Source: Pandoraea pnomenusa
GTDB taxonomy: Bacteria > Pseudomonadota > Gammaproteobacteria > Burkholderiales > Burkholderiaceae
Length of the DNA: 64,000 bases
NCBI RefSeq assembly: GCF_000767615.3
Contig: NZ_CP009553.3
Coordinates: forward strand, 3,162,001-3,226,000
Direction of reading: 5' to 3'
Translations under genes and position numbers: made by a program
Part shown: positions 7,574 to 16,529 of the stretch, piece after piece
How positions within the stretch are numbered: the first letter of the stretch is position 1
Layout of the letters: the number at the start of each line of letters is the position of its first letter
The notes under the pieces: model-generated
Database searches by the model: none
What the model was told of the DNA's origin: nothing
What the model saw: the letters and a program-made list of their open reading frames with translations, nothing else

Positions 7574-7596
7574 AAAAAACCCGCCGAAGCGGGTTT
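7574..7596 (-). terminator. Intrinsic terminator
   Basis: On the minus strand AAACCCGC, loop TTCG, GCGGGTTT and six T in total. It lies just after the stop of the HNH-like gene at 7601 and before the membrane protein at 7330, so it ends or attenuates transcription of the nuclease gene. Confidence 0.75.
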
Positions 7597-7600
7597 AATC

Positions 7601-8245
7601 TCATCGTTCGTATGAACGTCTTGGCGGTGTGGTCAACGCCCTCTCAGCGGACCATCCAAGCCTGTGAATGCGCGCAATGATGGTGTTGTATGCGAGCCCT
7701 GTCTCGTCGGACCACTCAGCAACGGTTTGCCTCTTACCGGCATGTTCAAGAAAGGTATTGCTGCGTGTGTTGTTTGATTGGCGTTTGCGTGTGGCCCACA
7801 CGCAATTCCCCGGCTCATATCCCTCATTCACCAGCACGCGCTCCAAGGTCATTCCATCTGGGCGCGGCCCCATGTCCTCGAGAAAATTCTCAAACGTGTG
7901 CCAACGCTCGCACACGCGGATGCCGCGGCCGCCGTAATCAGAGTATTTCGGGTGATTGCTGTTGGTGCAGCGCGTCATCATCGACGCCCAAGAGTAATAC
8001 TCGGGGCTGAACCTGCGCTTTGTGACGTGACCGTGCCGTTTGTATGGCTCACCGGAACGCTGCAAACACCCGCAAGACTGCGTTTTGCCAAGTCGCACCT
8101 CGGAAAGCACGTAGTCACGAATTGTTCCGCAATCACAACGGGCATGCACGCGGCGATTCTTGTTCCCTTCGCGATACGGAGCATCTCCTAGGACGGTAAG
8201 CCGGCTGAACTTCTCACCGATCGGCGTAGGATTTCTCGCGGCCAT
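7601..8245 (-). CDS. Probable free-standing HNH-type homing endonuclease
   Basis: 214 residues from ATG at 8245 (MAARNPTPIG). The N-terminal 70 residues form a zinc-ribbon-like unit with FSRLTVLG then CDCG and CGC. The central part SWASMMTRCTNSNHPKYSDY then GGRGIRVCERW, and later NYEPGNCVWAT-type residues, match a well-known group of phage-borne HNH/homing-endonuclease-like proteins. The C-terminus is helix-turn-helix-like (VAEWSDETGLAYNTIIARI). It is followed by its own terminator at 7574. Such genes insert between phage genes without a virion role. Confidence 0.65.
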   Translation of the reverse strand: MAARNPTPIGEKFSRLTVLGDAPYREGNKNRRVHARCDCGTIRDYVLSEVRLGKTQSCGCLQRSGEPYKRHGHVTKRRFSPEYYSWASMMTRCTNSNHPKYSDYGGRGIRVCERWHTFENFLEDMGPRPDGMTLERVLVNEGYEPGNCVWATRKRQSNNTRSNTFLEHAGKRQTVAEWSDETGLAYNTIIARIHRLGWSAERALTTPPRRSYER

Positions 8246-8312
8246 CGTTTCGATTTCCAATATCGAGTGACTGTCCAGACTGCCATGGCGCGATCGCACA
8301 TTGGCGGACCGC

Positions 8313-8822
8313 TTATTTTACGCCCACCTCGAAATGATGAATCGTTTCGATATCCGAAAATTTGTACCCATCCTTGGCATATTTTTGGGCCACCCACAAA
8401 GGAAACGGTAACGTGTGGATCCCAGTGTTCTTGGCCGTGTGGTGGTTGCGGCACACCAGCATCCCGTTGACGGTCATGTCATCGACGAACCGATACGGGT
8501 CGAACGGCCGGGCGGCCAGAAAGCCGTCCCAATCGAATGCCTGCGTGATCGGGCCCCACACACCGGCGCGGCAGTCTTCGGCCAATCGCGGCCAGTCGAT
8601 CATGTTTGCCGTGCTGCGTTCGATCGGATGGTGATGGGCCTCGAGCGGGTGCCCGCTGTCCTGCTCAGTGCCACCGCAGACGAAGCACCTGCCGCGCTCT
8701 CGCTCGATCAGCGCGGCCCGCGTGTGCGTGAACAACGGTGTGGTGACGCGCGGATCGTGACCGGGCAGCAGCACGTCAACGGCGAGCGTCTCGCGTTCCT
8801 CATGGGTTTCGGTAACTGACAT
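8313..8822 (-). CDS. HNH endonuclease-like protein
   Basis: 169 residues starting MSVTETHEER at 8822, five bases from the stop of the holin gene. It contains CFVCGG near residue 47, EAHHHP near 62, and NGMLVCRNHHTAKNTGIH near 121-138. These give two Cys/His pairs and an HxxxN-like arrangement expected of a beta-beta-alpha metal nuclease. It may cut DNA during packaging, as some phage HNH proteins do, or be a selfish element. It is the second nuclease gene inside the lysis region. Confidence 0.6.
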   Translation of the reverse strand: MSVTETHEERETLAVDVLLPGHDPRVTTPLFTHTRAALIERERGRCFVCGGTEQDSGHPLEAHHHPIERSTANMIDWPRLAEDCRAGVWGPITQAFDWDGFLAARPFDPYRFVDDMTVNGMLVCRNHHTAKNTGIHTLPFPLWVAQKYAKDGYKFSDIETIHHFEVGVK

Positions 8823-8826
8823 GGCA

Positions 8827-9123
8827 TCACCCCCTATCACCGCGCATGAAACCGCCGGCCCTGCGCTTGAGCTGCAGTTCGATGAACTGCGCGCCGACCG
8901 TGCCGAGCACACTGCCGATACCGAGCAGCGCCAGCGGCGGGATATCCGGAATCTGGATCAGCACCACGCCGGCGATCATCGATGCGCCGGCGCCCAAAAT
9001 CGCGCGACCGATGATCAGTCGCCACGTCAAAACCTCGTCGCTCACGAGCAGTTTCCCGATTCCCATAGCAGCTCCCAGCACCAGCAGGCACAGAATCGTC
9101 CAGGCAGTCTTGTGGTCATCCAT
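8827..9123 (-). CDS. Probable holin
   Basis: 98 residues from ATG at 9123 (MDDHKTAWTI). Three hydrophobic segments (residues 8-22, 35-56, 62-80) and a basic C-terminus fit a class I holin that opens the inner membrane for the endolysin. It directly follows the endolysin gene at 9138, so gene order is endolysin then holin. The start was chosen for the usual short charged N-terminus. Identification rests on topology and context. Confidence 0.65.
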   Translation of the reverse strand: MDDHKTAWTILCLLVLGAAMGIGKLLVSDEVLTWRLIIGRAILGAGASMIAGVVLIQIPDIPPLALLGIGSVLGTVGAQFIELQLKRRAGGFMRGDRG

Positions 9124-9137
9124 TGATGGTTCCCCGG

Positions 9138-9668
9138 TTACGGTGCAATGACGCCACCCGCACGCCGATAGGCGTCGAGCAGAGAGTCGAGCGTGTTTTC
9201 GTGTTGTCCGTAGCCCGCGCCCGGCAGGCTCGCCCAGATGTTTCGGCACTTGGCAAAGGCCGCCGAGACTCGGCCGGCCAGAATGTCGGGCATGGCGCCC
9301 TGCTCGCGGATCTGGCGCAGCGCGATCAGATCCTGGCTGCGCGGCGAGAAGTCCGTCAGGCGCAGCAACGGCCGGTAGGCATCGAAGTACCGCGCAAGCA
9401 GCTGATAGCGCCCCGCCGCGGTCGATTGCAGCGGCTTGCCGTTGACGATCCGCGGCGCGCCGTTCTTGTCTCGGATCGTGACGAGGATGCGCGGGTGATC
9501 CTGATAACTGTTGAAGAGTGTCGGGCGCTGCGGCGAGCCGCCGACGATGACGTTGTAGCCGTCGTCAGAATTGGCCAGCCCGACGGCGGTGTGCTCGCTG
9601 AACGCGATCGCATCCAGAAAGGCGAGCGCGTTCCTGCCGCCTGCTGAGGCAGCATCGATTCGTGGCAT
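9138..9668 (-). CDS. Lambda R-type endolysin (lytic transglycosylase)
   Basis: 176 residues aligning by eye to lambda gpR through the whole length: FSEHTAVG with the probable catalytic Glu near residue 25, GYNVIVGG, YQDHPRILV, STAAGRYQLL, DFSPRSQDLIALRQI, and NIWASLPGAGYGQHE near the end. The enzyme cleaves the glycan backbone of peptidoglycan from the periplasm, forming 1,6-anhydro ends. No signal peptide is present, so export depends on the holin at 8827. Confidence 0.85.
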   Translation of the reverse strand: MPRIDAASAGGRNALAFLDAIAFSEHTAVGLANSDDGYNVIVGGSPQRPTLFNSYQDHPRILVTIRDKNGAPRIVNGKPLQSTAAGRYQLLARYFDAYRPLLRLTDFSPRSQDLIALRQIREQGAMPDILAGRVSAAFAKCRNIWASLPGAGYGQHENTLDSLLDAYRRAGGVIAP

Positions 9669-9694
9669 GTTTTTCTCTCGAAGTGCGGGTAGGC

Positions 9695-10201
9695 TCAGGC
9701 CCAGTTGATGGCTAGGACCGCTTCGGCCGTGGTGGCAGCGCGCACTGCCGCCTTGAGGGTTTGCAGCTTGTCGAAGGCGACCTTGCCCTGACCGAGCATG
9801 ACGGCATAGAGGCCCTTCAGGTCTTCCAGCGTGAAGGGCACCTGCGCGTTGTCACGAGCGACCCAGTAAAACCCTTCGGGCGTGGCGCCAACGAGGTTGT
9901 AGCCTGTCGTCGATACCAGCAGCGTCGACTGGCTGCTCTCATCGGCCTGGAACGTCTGCTTGACACCGGCCACGGTCTCGTATGTCACGTCCACGCGGGA
10001 CGCCGCTTGATAGGCCGCATACAGCTCGCCCATCTTCTGAGCCGTTGCATCAGCCAACTGCAGCGGCGGGTTCTGAATGGCTCGCGCTGCCTCGTCGGAA
10101 ATTTCCTCGCATCCACTCGGCAACAGAGAATCGAAGCCCGCCTCAATGTCTTCTTGGCTGAGAAAATGCAGCCCCTTCTTCGAGTCTTGAAAATATGGCA
10201 T
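9695..10201 (-). CDS. Tail fibre assembly or DUF4376-like protein
   Basis: 168 residues. The C-terminal half, with VPFTLEDLKGLYAVMLGQGK and repeated Ala/Lys helices ending AVLAINWA, resembles DUF4376/tail-fibre-assembly proteins that follow fibre genes in myophages. The N-terminus MPYFQDSKKGLHFLS fits the same group. It starts 11 bases after the fibre stop, as expected for a chaperone or attachment protein for the distal fibre. Confidence 0.6.
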   Translation of the reverse strand: MPYFQDSKKGLHFLSQEDIEAGFDSLLPSGCEEISDEAARAIQNPPLQLADATAQKMGELYAAYQAASRVDVTYETVAGVKQTFQADESSQSTLLVSTTGYNLVGATPEGFYWVARDNAQVPFTLEDLKGLYAVMLGQGKVAFDKLQTLKAAVRAATTAEAVLAINWA

Positions 10202-10211
10202 TCAGATCCCC

Positions 10212-11540
10212 TTATCGGTATTCCGTCCACTGGCTCACGCTCAACGTTCCGCCAGTCACCGTCACTACGTACGATGCCCCCGCAGGCACTGCCCACAGAT
10301 AGCTCGTCGAGTTGTTCGCCAACGAGTAGTCGCCCTGACCGTACACCGGCGTTCCGTTGATGGTCAGAACCGTGAAATTGCCCGCGGTGCTATGCGAGCT
10401 GGTGATGTTGACGAGGATCGTTTTGCCGGTGGTGTTGTAGTACGTGGTGTTCGCGGCGCGGCTTCCGAGCACGTTCTGCCATGACTGACCGAATCCCACG
10501 CTTCCCGACTGCACCTGCCCGAGCGTCGCTGCGTGTTGCGACTGAGTGGCAGTGCCGACCTGCAGCGGGCCGCCTGTGCATTCGAGCAGCACCCACGAAT
10601 TGATGTTTGCATTCCAGATCGCTGCGCAATTGCCGTTCGCGATGATCTCGCCGCCTTGCAGTGCGCTGTGCGCGGCGCCGACCATCGGCTGCGCGCCCAA
10701 GCCGCAGAGGTTCAACGTGGTGGCGCCAGTGTTCGTGGCTTTCGCCTTGAACCAGACCACCATGTTGTCGGTCAGCGTCTGGACGGCAGGAACGATGTTG
10801 ACCGCACAGGCGTTCGCAACGCCCGTATCCGTGCCACTGACCAAAAGGTTCGCCTGAATAGCCGGCAAAATGCTGGCCGGCAGGATCGGCGCGCCAGCGT
10901 ACTGTGCGATATTTCCGGCAGTGATCGATGCCTGCCCATTCGCAACCGTGACAACCCACAAGCCCGTCCAACCCGCGTCCGGTGACGGCGTCGCCTGCGT
11001 CCCGGTCGGCGCCGCAATACCCGCCTTCGCCTGAATTGCAACGATGCCCTGCCGGAATGTGTTGCTCGTCTGCCCGCTGTTATTCGGCCCTTGCCAGGGC
11101 TGCGACGGATTCGACGAGTTGTAATACTGCAGCACCACGGGTGCGGCGCCGCCCGTAGTGGGATCAAGGCTCACGTCCTTGTCCTGATACTGCACCTCGA
11201 TCAGGTAATTGATCGCTTGGCCAGCCGTTGACGGAGGCGCGCATGTCACCAACGTCGAGTCGAGCAGAATGCCTTGCTTCACAACCTGGTGCGACGTGTC
11301 GACCGGAAGCGTGCCAAACACTGTCGATTCAAGCGCTGCAAGTGCATAGAACTCCCCCGGCCCAATGCTGACTTGCAGCGTGGCGGGTGAGGTCGGCGTG
11401 CACGGAAGGCCGTTTGCAATCGGCGAGGTTCCGAGGACGGCCGCCGTGAGTTTCCCCAAGGCCACCATGTTGTCCTGTGCCGGCTTGGTGAAGAACCATT
11501 CGTAGATAGACTGGCCAATCTGCGTAATAAGACGATTCAA
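10212..11540 (-). CDS. Tail fibre protein
   Basis: 442 residues from a TTG at 11540. I prefer this to the upstream in-frame ATG at 11588 because the intervening bases form a terminator hairpin (11558-11583) and GGGGG lies five bases before the TTG. The N-terminus (SIYEWFFTKPAQDN region) should dock to the baseplate. The rest is Gly/Ser/Thr/Asn-rich with beta repeats and a C-terminal domain ending LSVSQWTEYR that probably binds the receptor. It follows gpI as in P2/Mu-type baseplates. Confidence 0.7.
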   Translation of the reverse strand: MNRLITQIGQSIYEWFFTKPAQDNMVALGKLTAAVLGTSPIANGLPCTPTSPATLQVSIGPGEFYALAALESTVFGTLPVDTSHQVVKQGILLDSTLVTCAPPSTAGQAINYLIEVQYQDKDVSLDPTTGGAAPVVLQYYNSSNPSQPWQGPNNSGQTSNTFRQGIVAIQAKAGIAAPTGTQATPSPDAGWTGLWVVTVANGQASITAGNIAQYAGAPILPASILPAIQANLLVSGTDTGVANACAVNIVPAVQTLTDNMVVWFKAKATNTGATTLNLCGLGAQPMVGAAHSALQGGEIIANGNCAAIWNANINSWVLLECTGGPLQVGTATQSQHAATLGQVQSGSVGFGQSWQNVLGSRAANTTYYNTTGKTILVNITSSHSTAGNFTVLTINGTPVYGQGDYSLANNSTSYLWAVPAGASYVVTVTGGTLSVSQWTEYR

Positions 11541-11557
11541 GGATTGCCCCCGAAATG

Positions 11558-11583
11558 AAAAAGGGCCGCACTTGGCGACCCTG
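11558..11583 (-). terminator. Intrinsic terminator upstream of the fibre gene
   Basis: Minus strand: AGGGTCGC, loop CAAGT, GCGGCCCT (eight pairs with one G-T), then a T run and CATTTCG. It lies between the gpI-like gene and the fibre gene and should reduce fibre transcription unless antiterminated. Its shape and trailing CATTTC resemble other intergenic terminators in this operon. Confidence 0.7.
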
Positions 11584-11603
11584 GTCATTAAAAAGTGCTG
11601 CTG

Positions 11604-12278
11604 TCAGCGGATGCCCACCCACATGACCGTGCCCACCGGCTTGACAGCGTCGACAGCGGCGTAGATATCGGCGTCGGACGCCGATGAACGGGTGTAAGAC
11701 AAGGAGTTCGTGTAGGACGAAGCGAGCGGGGTGTTCAGCGCCGATTGCGATGGCGCGGCGCAATACGCAGCCCCGGCAGTGCCGCCCGTCGCCACCGGGC
11801 GAAATGCGGTAATCATCGCCGTATAGGGGACGGCCATCGAGCCTAACCTGGCGACGCCGCAATAGCCGGCAGATGTTGGCGAGTTCAGCGCGCCCATATC
11901 CTTCGGCCGGTTCGGCTCGAAGATGATCGGCGCTTGTCCGGTTACATCCTTCAGCACCTGGACCATCGCCGGCCGGGTACCCTTTCCCCGCAGCAGGTTG
12001 ATGACGATCCGGAAACGGAACGAATCATCGGACTGCCCGGGCTCACGCAGTAAAGCGGCGCCGAAGAAGTCCCACGCGATCATGTCTAGCCAGCCGTCGG
12101 TGGCCGTCGCAATACGCGTCTGCTGTTTCGCGTAGGCCCACAGCGAATAGACAAAGCTCAGGGCGTACGCGATTCCCGCCAGCAGCGCGTCGAGGAACTG
12201 GGCGACGCCAGGGAACCAGGCCGTCGGAAGCAGCGCGCGCAGGCGCTGGAACATGTCCTGTTGGTCACCCGTCATCAC
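11604..12278 (-). CDS. Tail protein I-like baseplate protein
   Basis: 224 residues. It begins MMTGDQQDMFQRLRALLPTA, with LPTAWF near residues 17-22 and repeated helical segments typical of the P2 gpI/Mu gp48 type proteins that join fibres to the baseplate. The motif GKGTRPAMVQVLKDVTG near residue 95 fits that group. It overlaps the upstream baseplate J gene by four bases and ends just before the fibre terminator. Confidence 0.6.
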   Translation of the reverse strand: MMTGDQQDMFQRLRALLPTAWFPGVAQFLDALLAGIAYALSFVYSLWAYAKQQTRIATATDGWLDMIAWDFFGAALLREPGQSDDSFRFRIVINLLRGKGTRPAMVQVLKDVTGQAPIIFEPNRPKDMGALNSPTSAGYCGVARLGSMAVPYTAMITAFRPVATGGTAGAAYCAAPSQSALNTPLASSYTNSLSYTRSSASDADIYAAVDAVKPVGTVMWVGIR

Positions 12279-13399
12279 GTCACCTGAACCGTACCGGATT
12301 TGATTGTCTGCTGCGACGTGGCAGCGAGGTCGGACGTCCCGCCGTTCAGCGTGACGCCGGTAACGTTCGTGACGCCATCCGATGCTGCGTAGGCGACCTG
12401 CGCGAGGCGCGTGAAGCTCAGCGACACGCCGAGTCCGAGCGTGTTGATGTAGTTCTGAATCGCCTCTGCCACGAGGGCGACGGTTGCAGCGTGGTCATAC
12501 CCGCTCGCCGTCACGATTGCCATGACCACGTTGGCGATGACCGTATTGGGCCCGTACACGCCGTATGTCACACTCAGCGGGCGCACTTCTTCAATCGCAT
12601 TGGCCGCTGACGCAAGAAGCGTCGACGAGGGGCTGCCCGTGCCGTCATCGACGATCACATAGAAGAACCCAAGTTGCGCCAAGCCGCTGCGCTGCTGGTT
12701 CTCGGTGACCGTGGCGCTGACGTTCTGTTGCAGCGAAAGCACGGCATACAGAACCGCCGCCTTCGTGGCCTTCGACAAACTGCCGATGTACGCGACGAAG
12801 CGGGCACGCAGAGCCGTGTCGATCTCCGCGTCGACGCCGTTGGTAAACGCTGCGGCGTTGGTCACCGTGTCGATGCCCGGCATACCCTGCACGATCGTGT
12901 TCACCGCACCGGCCACAACATTGCCCGACGCGCCAGCAACTTCAGCGACCACCGGTACCGTAGCCGAGGACGTACCGGAGCCCAACACATACGCGTTCTG
13001 TGTCGCGTCATACGCCGGGTTCGTTGCATCCAGCGTGACCGCGAACGTCTGCGTTCCGTCCCCCGTCTGCACGCGCGCACCGATCGGCACGATCGCATTG
13101 AGCGTCGGCGTAAACCGAGCGAACGTCACGAGCCCGCTGGCCGGGTCAGCAGGAATTCGGGTCACCCCGAAATCAGCCATCCACGAATCAAGGTCGGCAC
13201 CGCTCGACGTCGACGCCCGCGTGATGACAAGCAACTGCAGAATCAGCGACTGCAGCCACAAGGCAACAGCTGCGGTCGCCTCGACGACCGCGCGCAGCGT
13301 CGAGCCGATGGTGAGGTCTACGAGCCCCGCAGCAGCGCCCTGAATGGCCGTCACCTGCTCGCGCACCAGCGTCACGAAGTCTTTCGTGGAAATGGTCAT
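12275..13399 (-). CDS. Baseplate J-like protein
   Basis: 374 residues. The pattern SGADLDSWMADFGVTRIPAD (residues 65-84), then alternating beta-rich stretches with GTQTFAVT, and ANNIVQGMPGIDTVTN-type residues near 165-180, matches baseplate J proteins (P2 gpJ, T4 gp6), which form the wedge ring around the hub. It overlaps its neighbours on both sides by four bases (13396-13399 and 12275-12278). Confidence 0.8.
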   Translation of the reverse strand: MTISTKDFVTLVREQVTAIQGAAAGLVDLTIGSTLRAVVEATAAVALWLQSLILQLLVITRASTSSGADLDSWMADFGVTRIPADPASGLVTFARFTPTLNAIVPIGARVQTGDGTQTFAVTLDATNPAYDATQNAYVLGSGTSSATVPVVAEVAGASGNVVAGAVNTIVQGMPGIDTVTNAAAFTNGVDAEIDTALRARFVAYIGSLSKATKAAVLYAVLSLQQNVSATVTENQQRSGLAQLGFFYVIVDDGTGSPSSTLLASAANAIEEVRPLSVTYGVYGPNTVIANVVMAIVTASGYDHAATVALVAEAIQNYINTLGLGVSLSFTRLAQVAYAASDGVTNVTGVTLNGGTSDLAATSQQTIKSGTVQVT

Positions 13400-13797
13400 T
13401 GATTCACGTTGAAACTGAGGGTGGCGGGCTGGCCGGTGGCCGCATCCGTATAGCGAATCGACACGCTGACACCGCTCGCGATGGCTTGAACATCGATCAC
13501 AGGGGCCGGCTGGCGGGCAACCGAGGCTTCTCGCAGGATCTGACCGCGAATCTTGGCGCGGATGCGCCCCGCATCGAGCGTACGCCCGACTTCGCGCGGC
13601 AGGCCCGCCCCGTAGTCCAGATGGAAGATGTAATCGCCGGGTTCCGGCGGCGTCCCGCCAACGGCAGGGCCCCGGGGGTTGGTCATGAGGCGGCGCAGGA
13701 TACGCTGTTGCGTCTGGTCAGCTCCGTCGACTAGCTGCAAATCGCCCGAGGCCGAGACGGTAAGGTCTGAGCCCCACATGTGATTCAAATCGCTCAT
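13396..13797 (-). CDS. gp25/W-like baseplate wedge protein
   Basis: 133 residues from ATG at 13797 (MSDLNHMWGSDLTVSASGDL), whose first base overlaps the previous stop. The arrangement of an N-terminal strand pair, GADQTQQRILRRLMTNPRGP and FHLDYGAGLPREVGRTLD, is characteristic of phage gp25-like/DUF2634-type wedge proteins with lysozyme-fold ancestry but no catalytic role. The position between spike and J is as in Mu- and P2-type clusters. Confidence 0.65.
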   Translation of the reverse strand: MSDLNHMWGSDLTVSASGDLQLVDGADQTQQRILRRLMTNPRGPAVGGTPPEPGDYIFHLDYGAGLPREVGRTLDAGRIRAKIRGQILREASVARQPAPVIDVQAIASGVSVSIRYTDAATGQPATLSFNVNQ

Positions 13798-14450
13798 CAG
13801 GATGCCTTGACCGTAGACGTCATGTGCGCTGCCCCCATCTGTTGATTCGGGGCAGCCGTGACTGTCCCCGTCTCGTTGTGGGTGTGGCTGTTGAACAGGG
13901 ACATGAACGCTGACGTAATGATGGAAAGCAGCGATTGGCCCGCCGCGCCAAGGTTGATGGCCGGCGCGGTGATGTTTGCCTGGCCACCGGCTTGCACGTT
14001 CACATTCGCGGTGGCCTGGATCACGATCGTCGGCGCCGTGGCATCGATCTCGACCTGGCTGTTGATCGCGACCTTCCCGTCGTTCGACATCTTCATGAAC
14101 GCGCCGAATTTGTGCACCATCCAATACTCACCGGACGGCACCGGCATCGCCTGGTCGACGTCATTGAAGAATCGCGCCACCGCTACGGGCGTCTCGGCAT
14201 TGCCGAGGACGAAATCGACCTTGACCGCGTCCCCGATGGAAGGGGCAAACACCGCACCCCACCCTACCCCGACGGCTGCTGCCGCGAGCTGGATCCAGCC
14301 CGTTTCCGTTCCCTCGGGCTGCAGAAGCACTTTGACCGCGTGCGCGACCGGGTCATAACTGCTGATCGTCCCGTCGCGCGATTCCGAGCGCGTGCCAGCA
14401 TTAATTTGAGCCAGCCCGCGCATCGCGTTCGCAAGCGCATGAGGGTTCAT
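13797..14450 (-). CDS. Baseplate spike protein (gpV/gp45-like)
   Basis: 217 residues. Residues 20-95 resemble the OB-fold of gpV/Mu gp45. Residues 115-185 are repetitive Ala/Asn/Val strands (VEIDATAPTIVIQATANVNV) typical of the triple beta-helix of the puncturing spike. SHTHNETG near residue 188 provides an HxH motif like the iron-binding tip of such spikes. It forms the central needle that pierces the outer membrane. Confidence 0.75.
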   Translation of the reverse strand: MNPHALANAMRGLAQINAGTRSESRDGTISSYDPVAHAVKVLLQPEGTETGWIQLAAAAVGVGWGAVFAPSIGDAVKVDFVLGNAETPVAVARFFNDVDQAMPVPSGEYWMVHKFGAFMKMSNDGKVAINSQVEIDATAPTIVIQATANVNVQAGGQANITAPAINLGAAGQSLLSIITSAFMSLFNSHTHNETGTVTAAPNQQMGAAHMTSTVKAS

Positions 14451-15577
14451 AGCGTCACCGTCGAATCAGGGGTATGGTTTTTGGCGCTCAGCGACATCAC
14501 GTAGCCATCGGGCATGCTCATTCGACGAACGACACTGTCCGGTAAATACTTCTGGTCCCAGGCCGTGTCCGTACCGGCAACTTCCACAATCGTTGTGACC
14601 CCGAGGATCGAGTCGGCAGGCATGCGGGAAATCTGAAGCTTCATTTCATGCGCGATCAATTCCGCATAGATCTTCTGGGCGCGTTGCAGCGCCTGCTCTT
14701 GTGTCAGGCCAGGAATGGTGTAGCTGTAGATCTGTGCGCCGCCGAATGGCTTCGCCTTGCCCGCCTGTGTCGTCTTGGCCTTGTTCGGGTACGACACCGT
14801 GAAGCCCTTCTTTTGCTTGGCGTTCCACGTCCGCACCACGACCTGGATGCCCCGGGACACTGTCAGCGCACGGCTGAATTTCATGTCCACGACATTCGCT
14901 TCTGGGTAGCCCTTCGTGTCGTCCGGCGGAACCCACTGAATCAGATAGGGCGTCGCATCGGGATCTGTCTTCGGCTCGAAGTGCAGTTCCTTGCCCTTGA
15001 CGTACACGACGAAACCCTCGATGTGCGCGAGATATGCCAGCAAGTCCCACTCACTACGCTGATCGGTCAAGTTGACGTGATCGATCTCGTAGTACTTTCC
15101 AGCCTTGGCGCTCGTTGCGGTGACCACCGGTGTAAGGCCATGTCTCTGCGCGAGTTGGGTGGCGATCTGCGACGCGGTCAGGTTCGGCCACTTCTCGGTT
15201 GTCTTTGCGTCGATGAATACCGACGTGAGATCGCGCCCGACCAGCTCGATCGTGCCGGCCACGATGTCGAAATCGATATCGTCGACGCGGCCGTAAAGTT
15301 CGCTGACAAGGTCCGTTAACTCATACCTGTCTGGGTCATCCACATAGCCGCCGAAAAGCTCGACGAACATGTCCGACTGCTCGGAAAACCAGCGCGCGTC
15401 GCGGTCGCTCGGCAGCATGTCGGCGACGAACGTCACCCGAAAGGTGTCCGCTGAATAGAAACCGTTCGATTCAGCTTCCCAGCTCACCCAGCCCGTAATC
15501 AGCGTGTCATTCAGCTTTACGGCCCCTCGCGTCTGGGTGGCGGTCGCCGCCACGGGCACCTGGTTGAGGCTACGCAT
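14447..15577 (-). CDS. Baseplate hub protein (gpD/gp27-like)
   Basis: 376 residues in the position of the hub between the spike and the 15570 gene. It starts with beta-rich domains (VKLNDTLITGWVSWEAESNG) and contains LTASQIATQLAQRHGLTPVV and YEIDHVNLTDQRSEWDLLAY near residue 160-185, a pattern seen in P2 gpD/Mu gp44-type hub proteins. The protein should form the ring at the tail tip that holds the spike. It overlaps both neighbours. Confidence 0.7.
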   Translation of the reverse strand: MRSLNQVPVAATATQTRGAVKLNDTLITGWVSWEAESNGFYSADTFRVTFVADMLPSDRDARWFSEQSDMFVELFGGYVDDPDRYELTDLVSELYGRVDDIDFDIVAGTIELVGRDLTSVFIDAKTTEKWPNLTASQIATQLAQRHGLTPVVTATSAKAGKYYEIDHVNLTDQRSEWDLLAYLAHIEGFVVYVKGKELHFEPKTDPDATPYLIQWVPPDDTKGYPEANVVDMKFSRALTVSRGIQVVVRTWNAKQKKGFTVSYPNKAKTTQAGKAKPFGGAQIYSYTIPGLTQEQALQRAQKIYAELIAHEMKLQISRMPADSILGVTTIVEVAGTDTAWDQKYLPDSVVRRMSMPDGYVMSLSAKNHTPDSTVTL

Positions 15578-16529
15578 TGAACACGCCCCCCGTGGGCACG
15601 TTGTACGGCGGGATCTTCACCGAGTTCACGCCGTTCAGCACCGGATCGGTGATGCCGTTTGCCGCGGCGACGGTCGTCCACCCCATCGCGTCGTCATACT
15701 CGTTGGCGGCCACGCGATAGAGATTGCCGCCAGCGAGGGTCAGGCTCTTCGTTCCAGCGTTGATTGTGCCGAGGTTCTTGCCGAGGCGCCCGACCACAGT
15801 GTTGAGCTGAGCCAACACCGGCAGTTGCGTTGCAGCGGTCACCTGTTGAGTCAAGCGCGCGATATTCTGAGAAATCGGGTTGTTCGGCAGAATGCCGCCC
15901 AGTGTCGTGACATTGAGCAGCGTGTTGTTCGTCGACGCAATCAACGTCTGAACCCGCGAGCGCACCGCATTAAGCGGTTGTAGCACCCCGTTTATGGTGC
16001 TTTGCGCGGCCTTGGCGAAGCTCGACACCTGACCGATTGCCGTGTTGAGGCCACCTACTAGCGTGGACAGCGGACCGTCCCCGACCAGATCAGATAGGCC
16101 ACTAATTGACAGCATGTCGTCACTCACGAGAGCGTCGATGCCCGCGTCCGGCACATCGCGCACCGAGCGCGTCAGATCCTCGACCACCTCGCAACTGATC
16201 CGGTACGGCAGTTGGTGCCAACGCTCGAAGTCGGCGACAAATTCGCGGATGATGACGAGGTAGTACAGCTCGGACCAGATCAGCTCGAGTTCCTGCCCCG
16301 ACTCCTTCAAGGTCTTCAGGTACAGCGCCCGTTCGAGCGCCATCGAACCGAACAGCAGACCCGACCACGAAAGGGGCATTGGGTCGTCGCCCATCGCCTG
16401 AACATGCCTCACGCCACCGACCATCTTGTGGACGACAAGCGCCTGCTGGCCGCCGAAGGATATATGCTCGGGAATTTCAGTGCGCGCGAACGAGAAGTCG
16501 CCGAGCGTGAGAACGGTGTCAGGGGTCAT
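15570..16529 (-). CDS. Baseplate or tail-tip protein next to the tape measure
   Basis: 319 residues. The N-terminal 130 residues are mixed alpha/beta with HISFGGQQALVVHKMVGGVR and two Trp-rich stretches. The middle is a low-complexity helical region, and the C-terminus ends with a LysM-like short segment (NLYRVAANEYDDAMGWTTVA) and PPYNVPTGG. This layout resembles the Mu gp43/DNA-circularisation-type and XkdP-like proteins between tape measure and hub. It probably links tube, tape measure and baseplate. Confidence 0.55.
   Translation of the reverse strand: MTPDTVLTLGDFSFARTEIPEHISFGGQQALVVHKMVGGVRHVQAMGDDPMPLSWSGLLFGSMALERALYLKTLKESGQELELIWSELYYLVIIREFVADFERWHQLPYRISCEVVEDLTRSVRDVPDAGIDALVSDDMLSISGLSDLVGDGPLSTLVGGLNTAIGQVSSFAKAAQSTINGVLQPLNAVRSRVQTLIASTNNTLLNVTTLGGILPNNPISQNIARLTQQVTAATQLPVLAQLNTVVGRLGKNLGTINAGTKSLTLAGGNLYRVAANEYDDAMGWTTVAAANGITDPVLNGVNSVKIPPYNVPTGGVFNA

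Noticed and set aside
11541..11588. Upstream ATG extension of the fibre gene
   Set aside because: These codons fall in a terminator hairpin and have no RBS; the TTG at 11540 has GGGGG before it.
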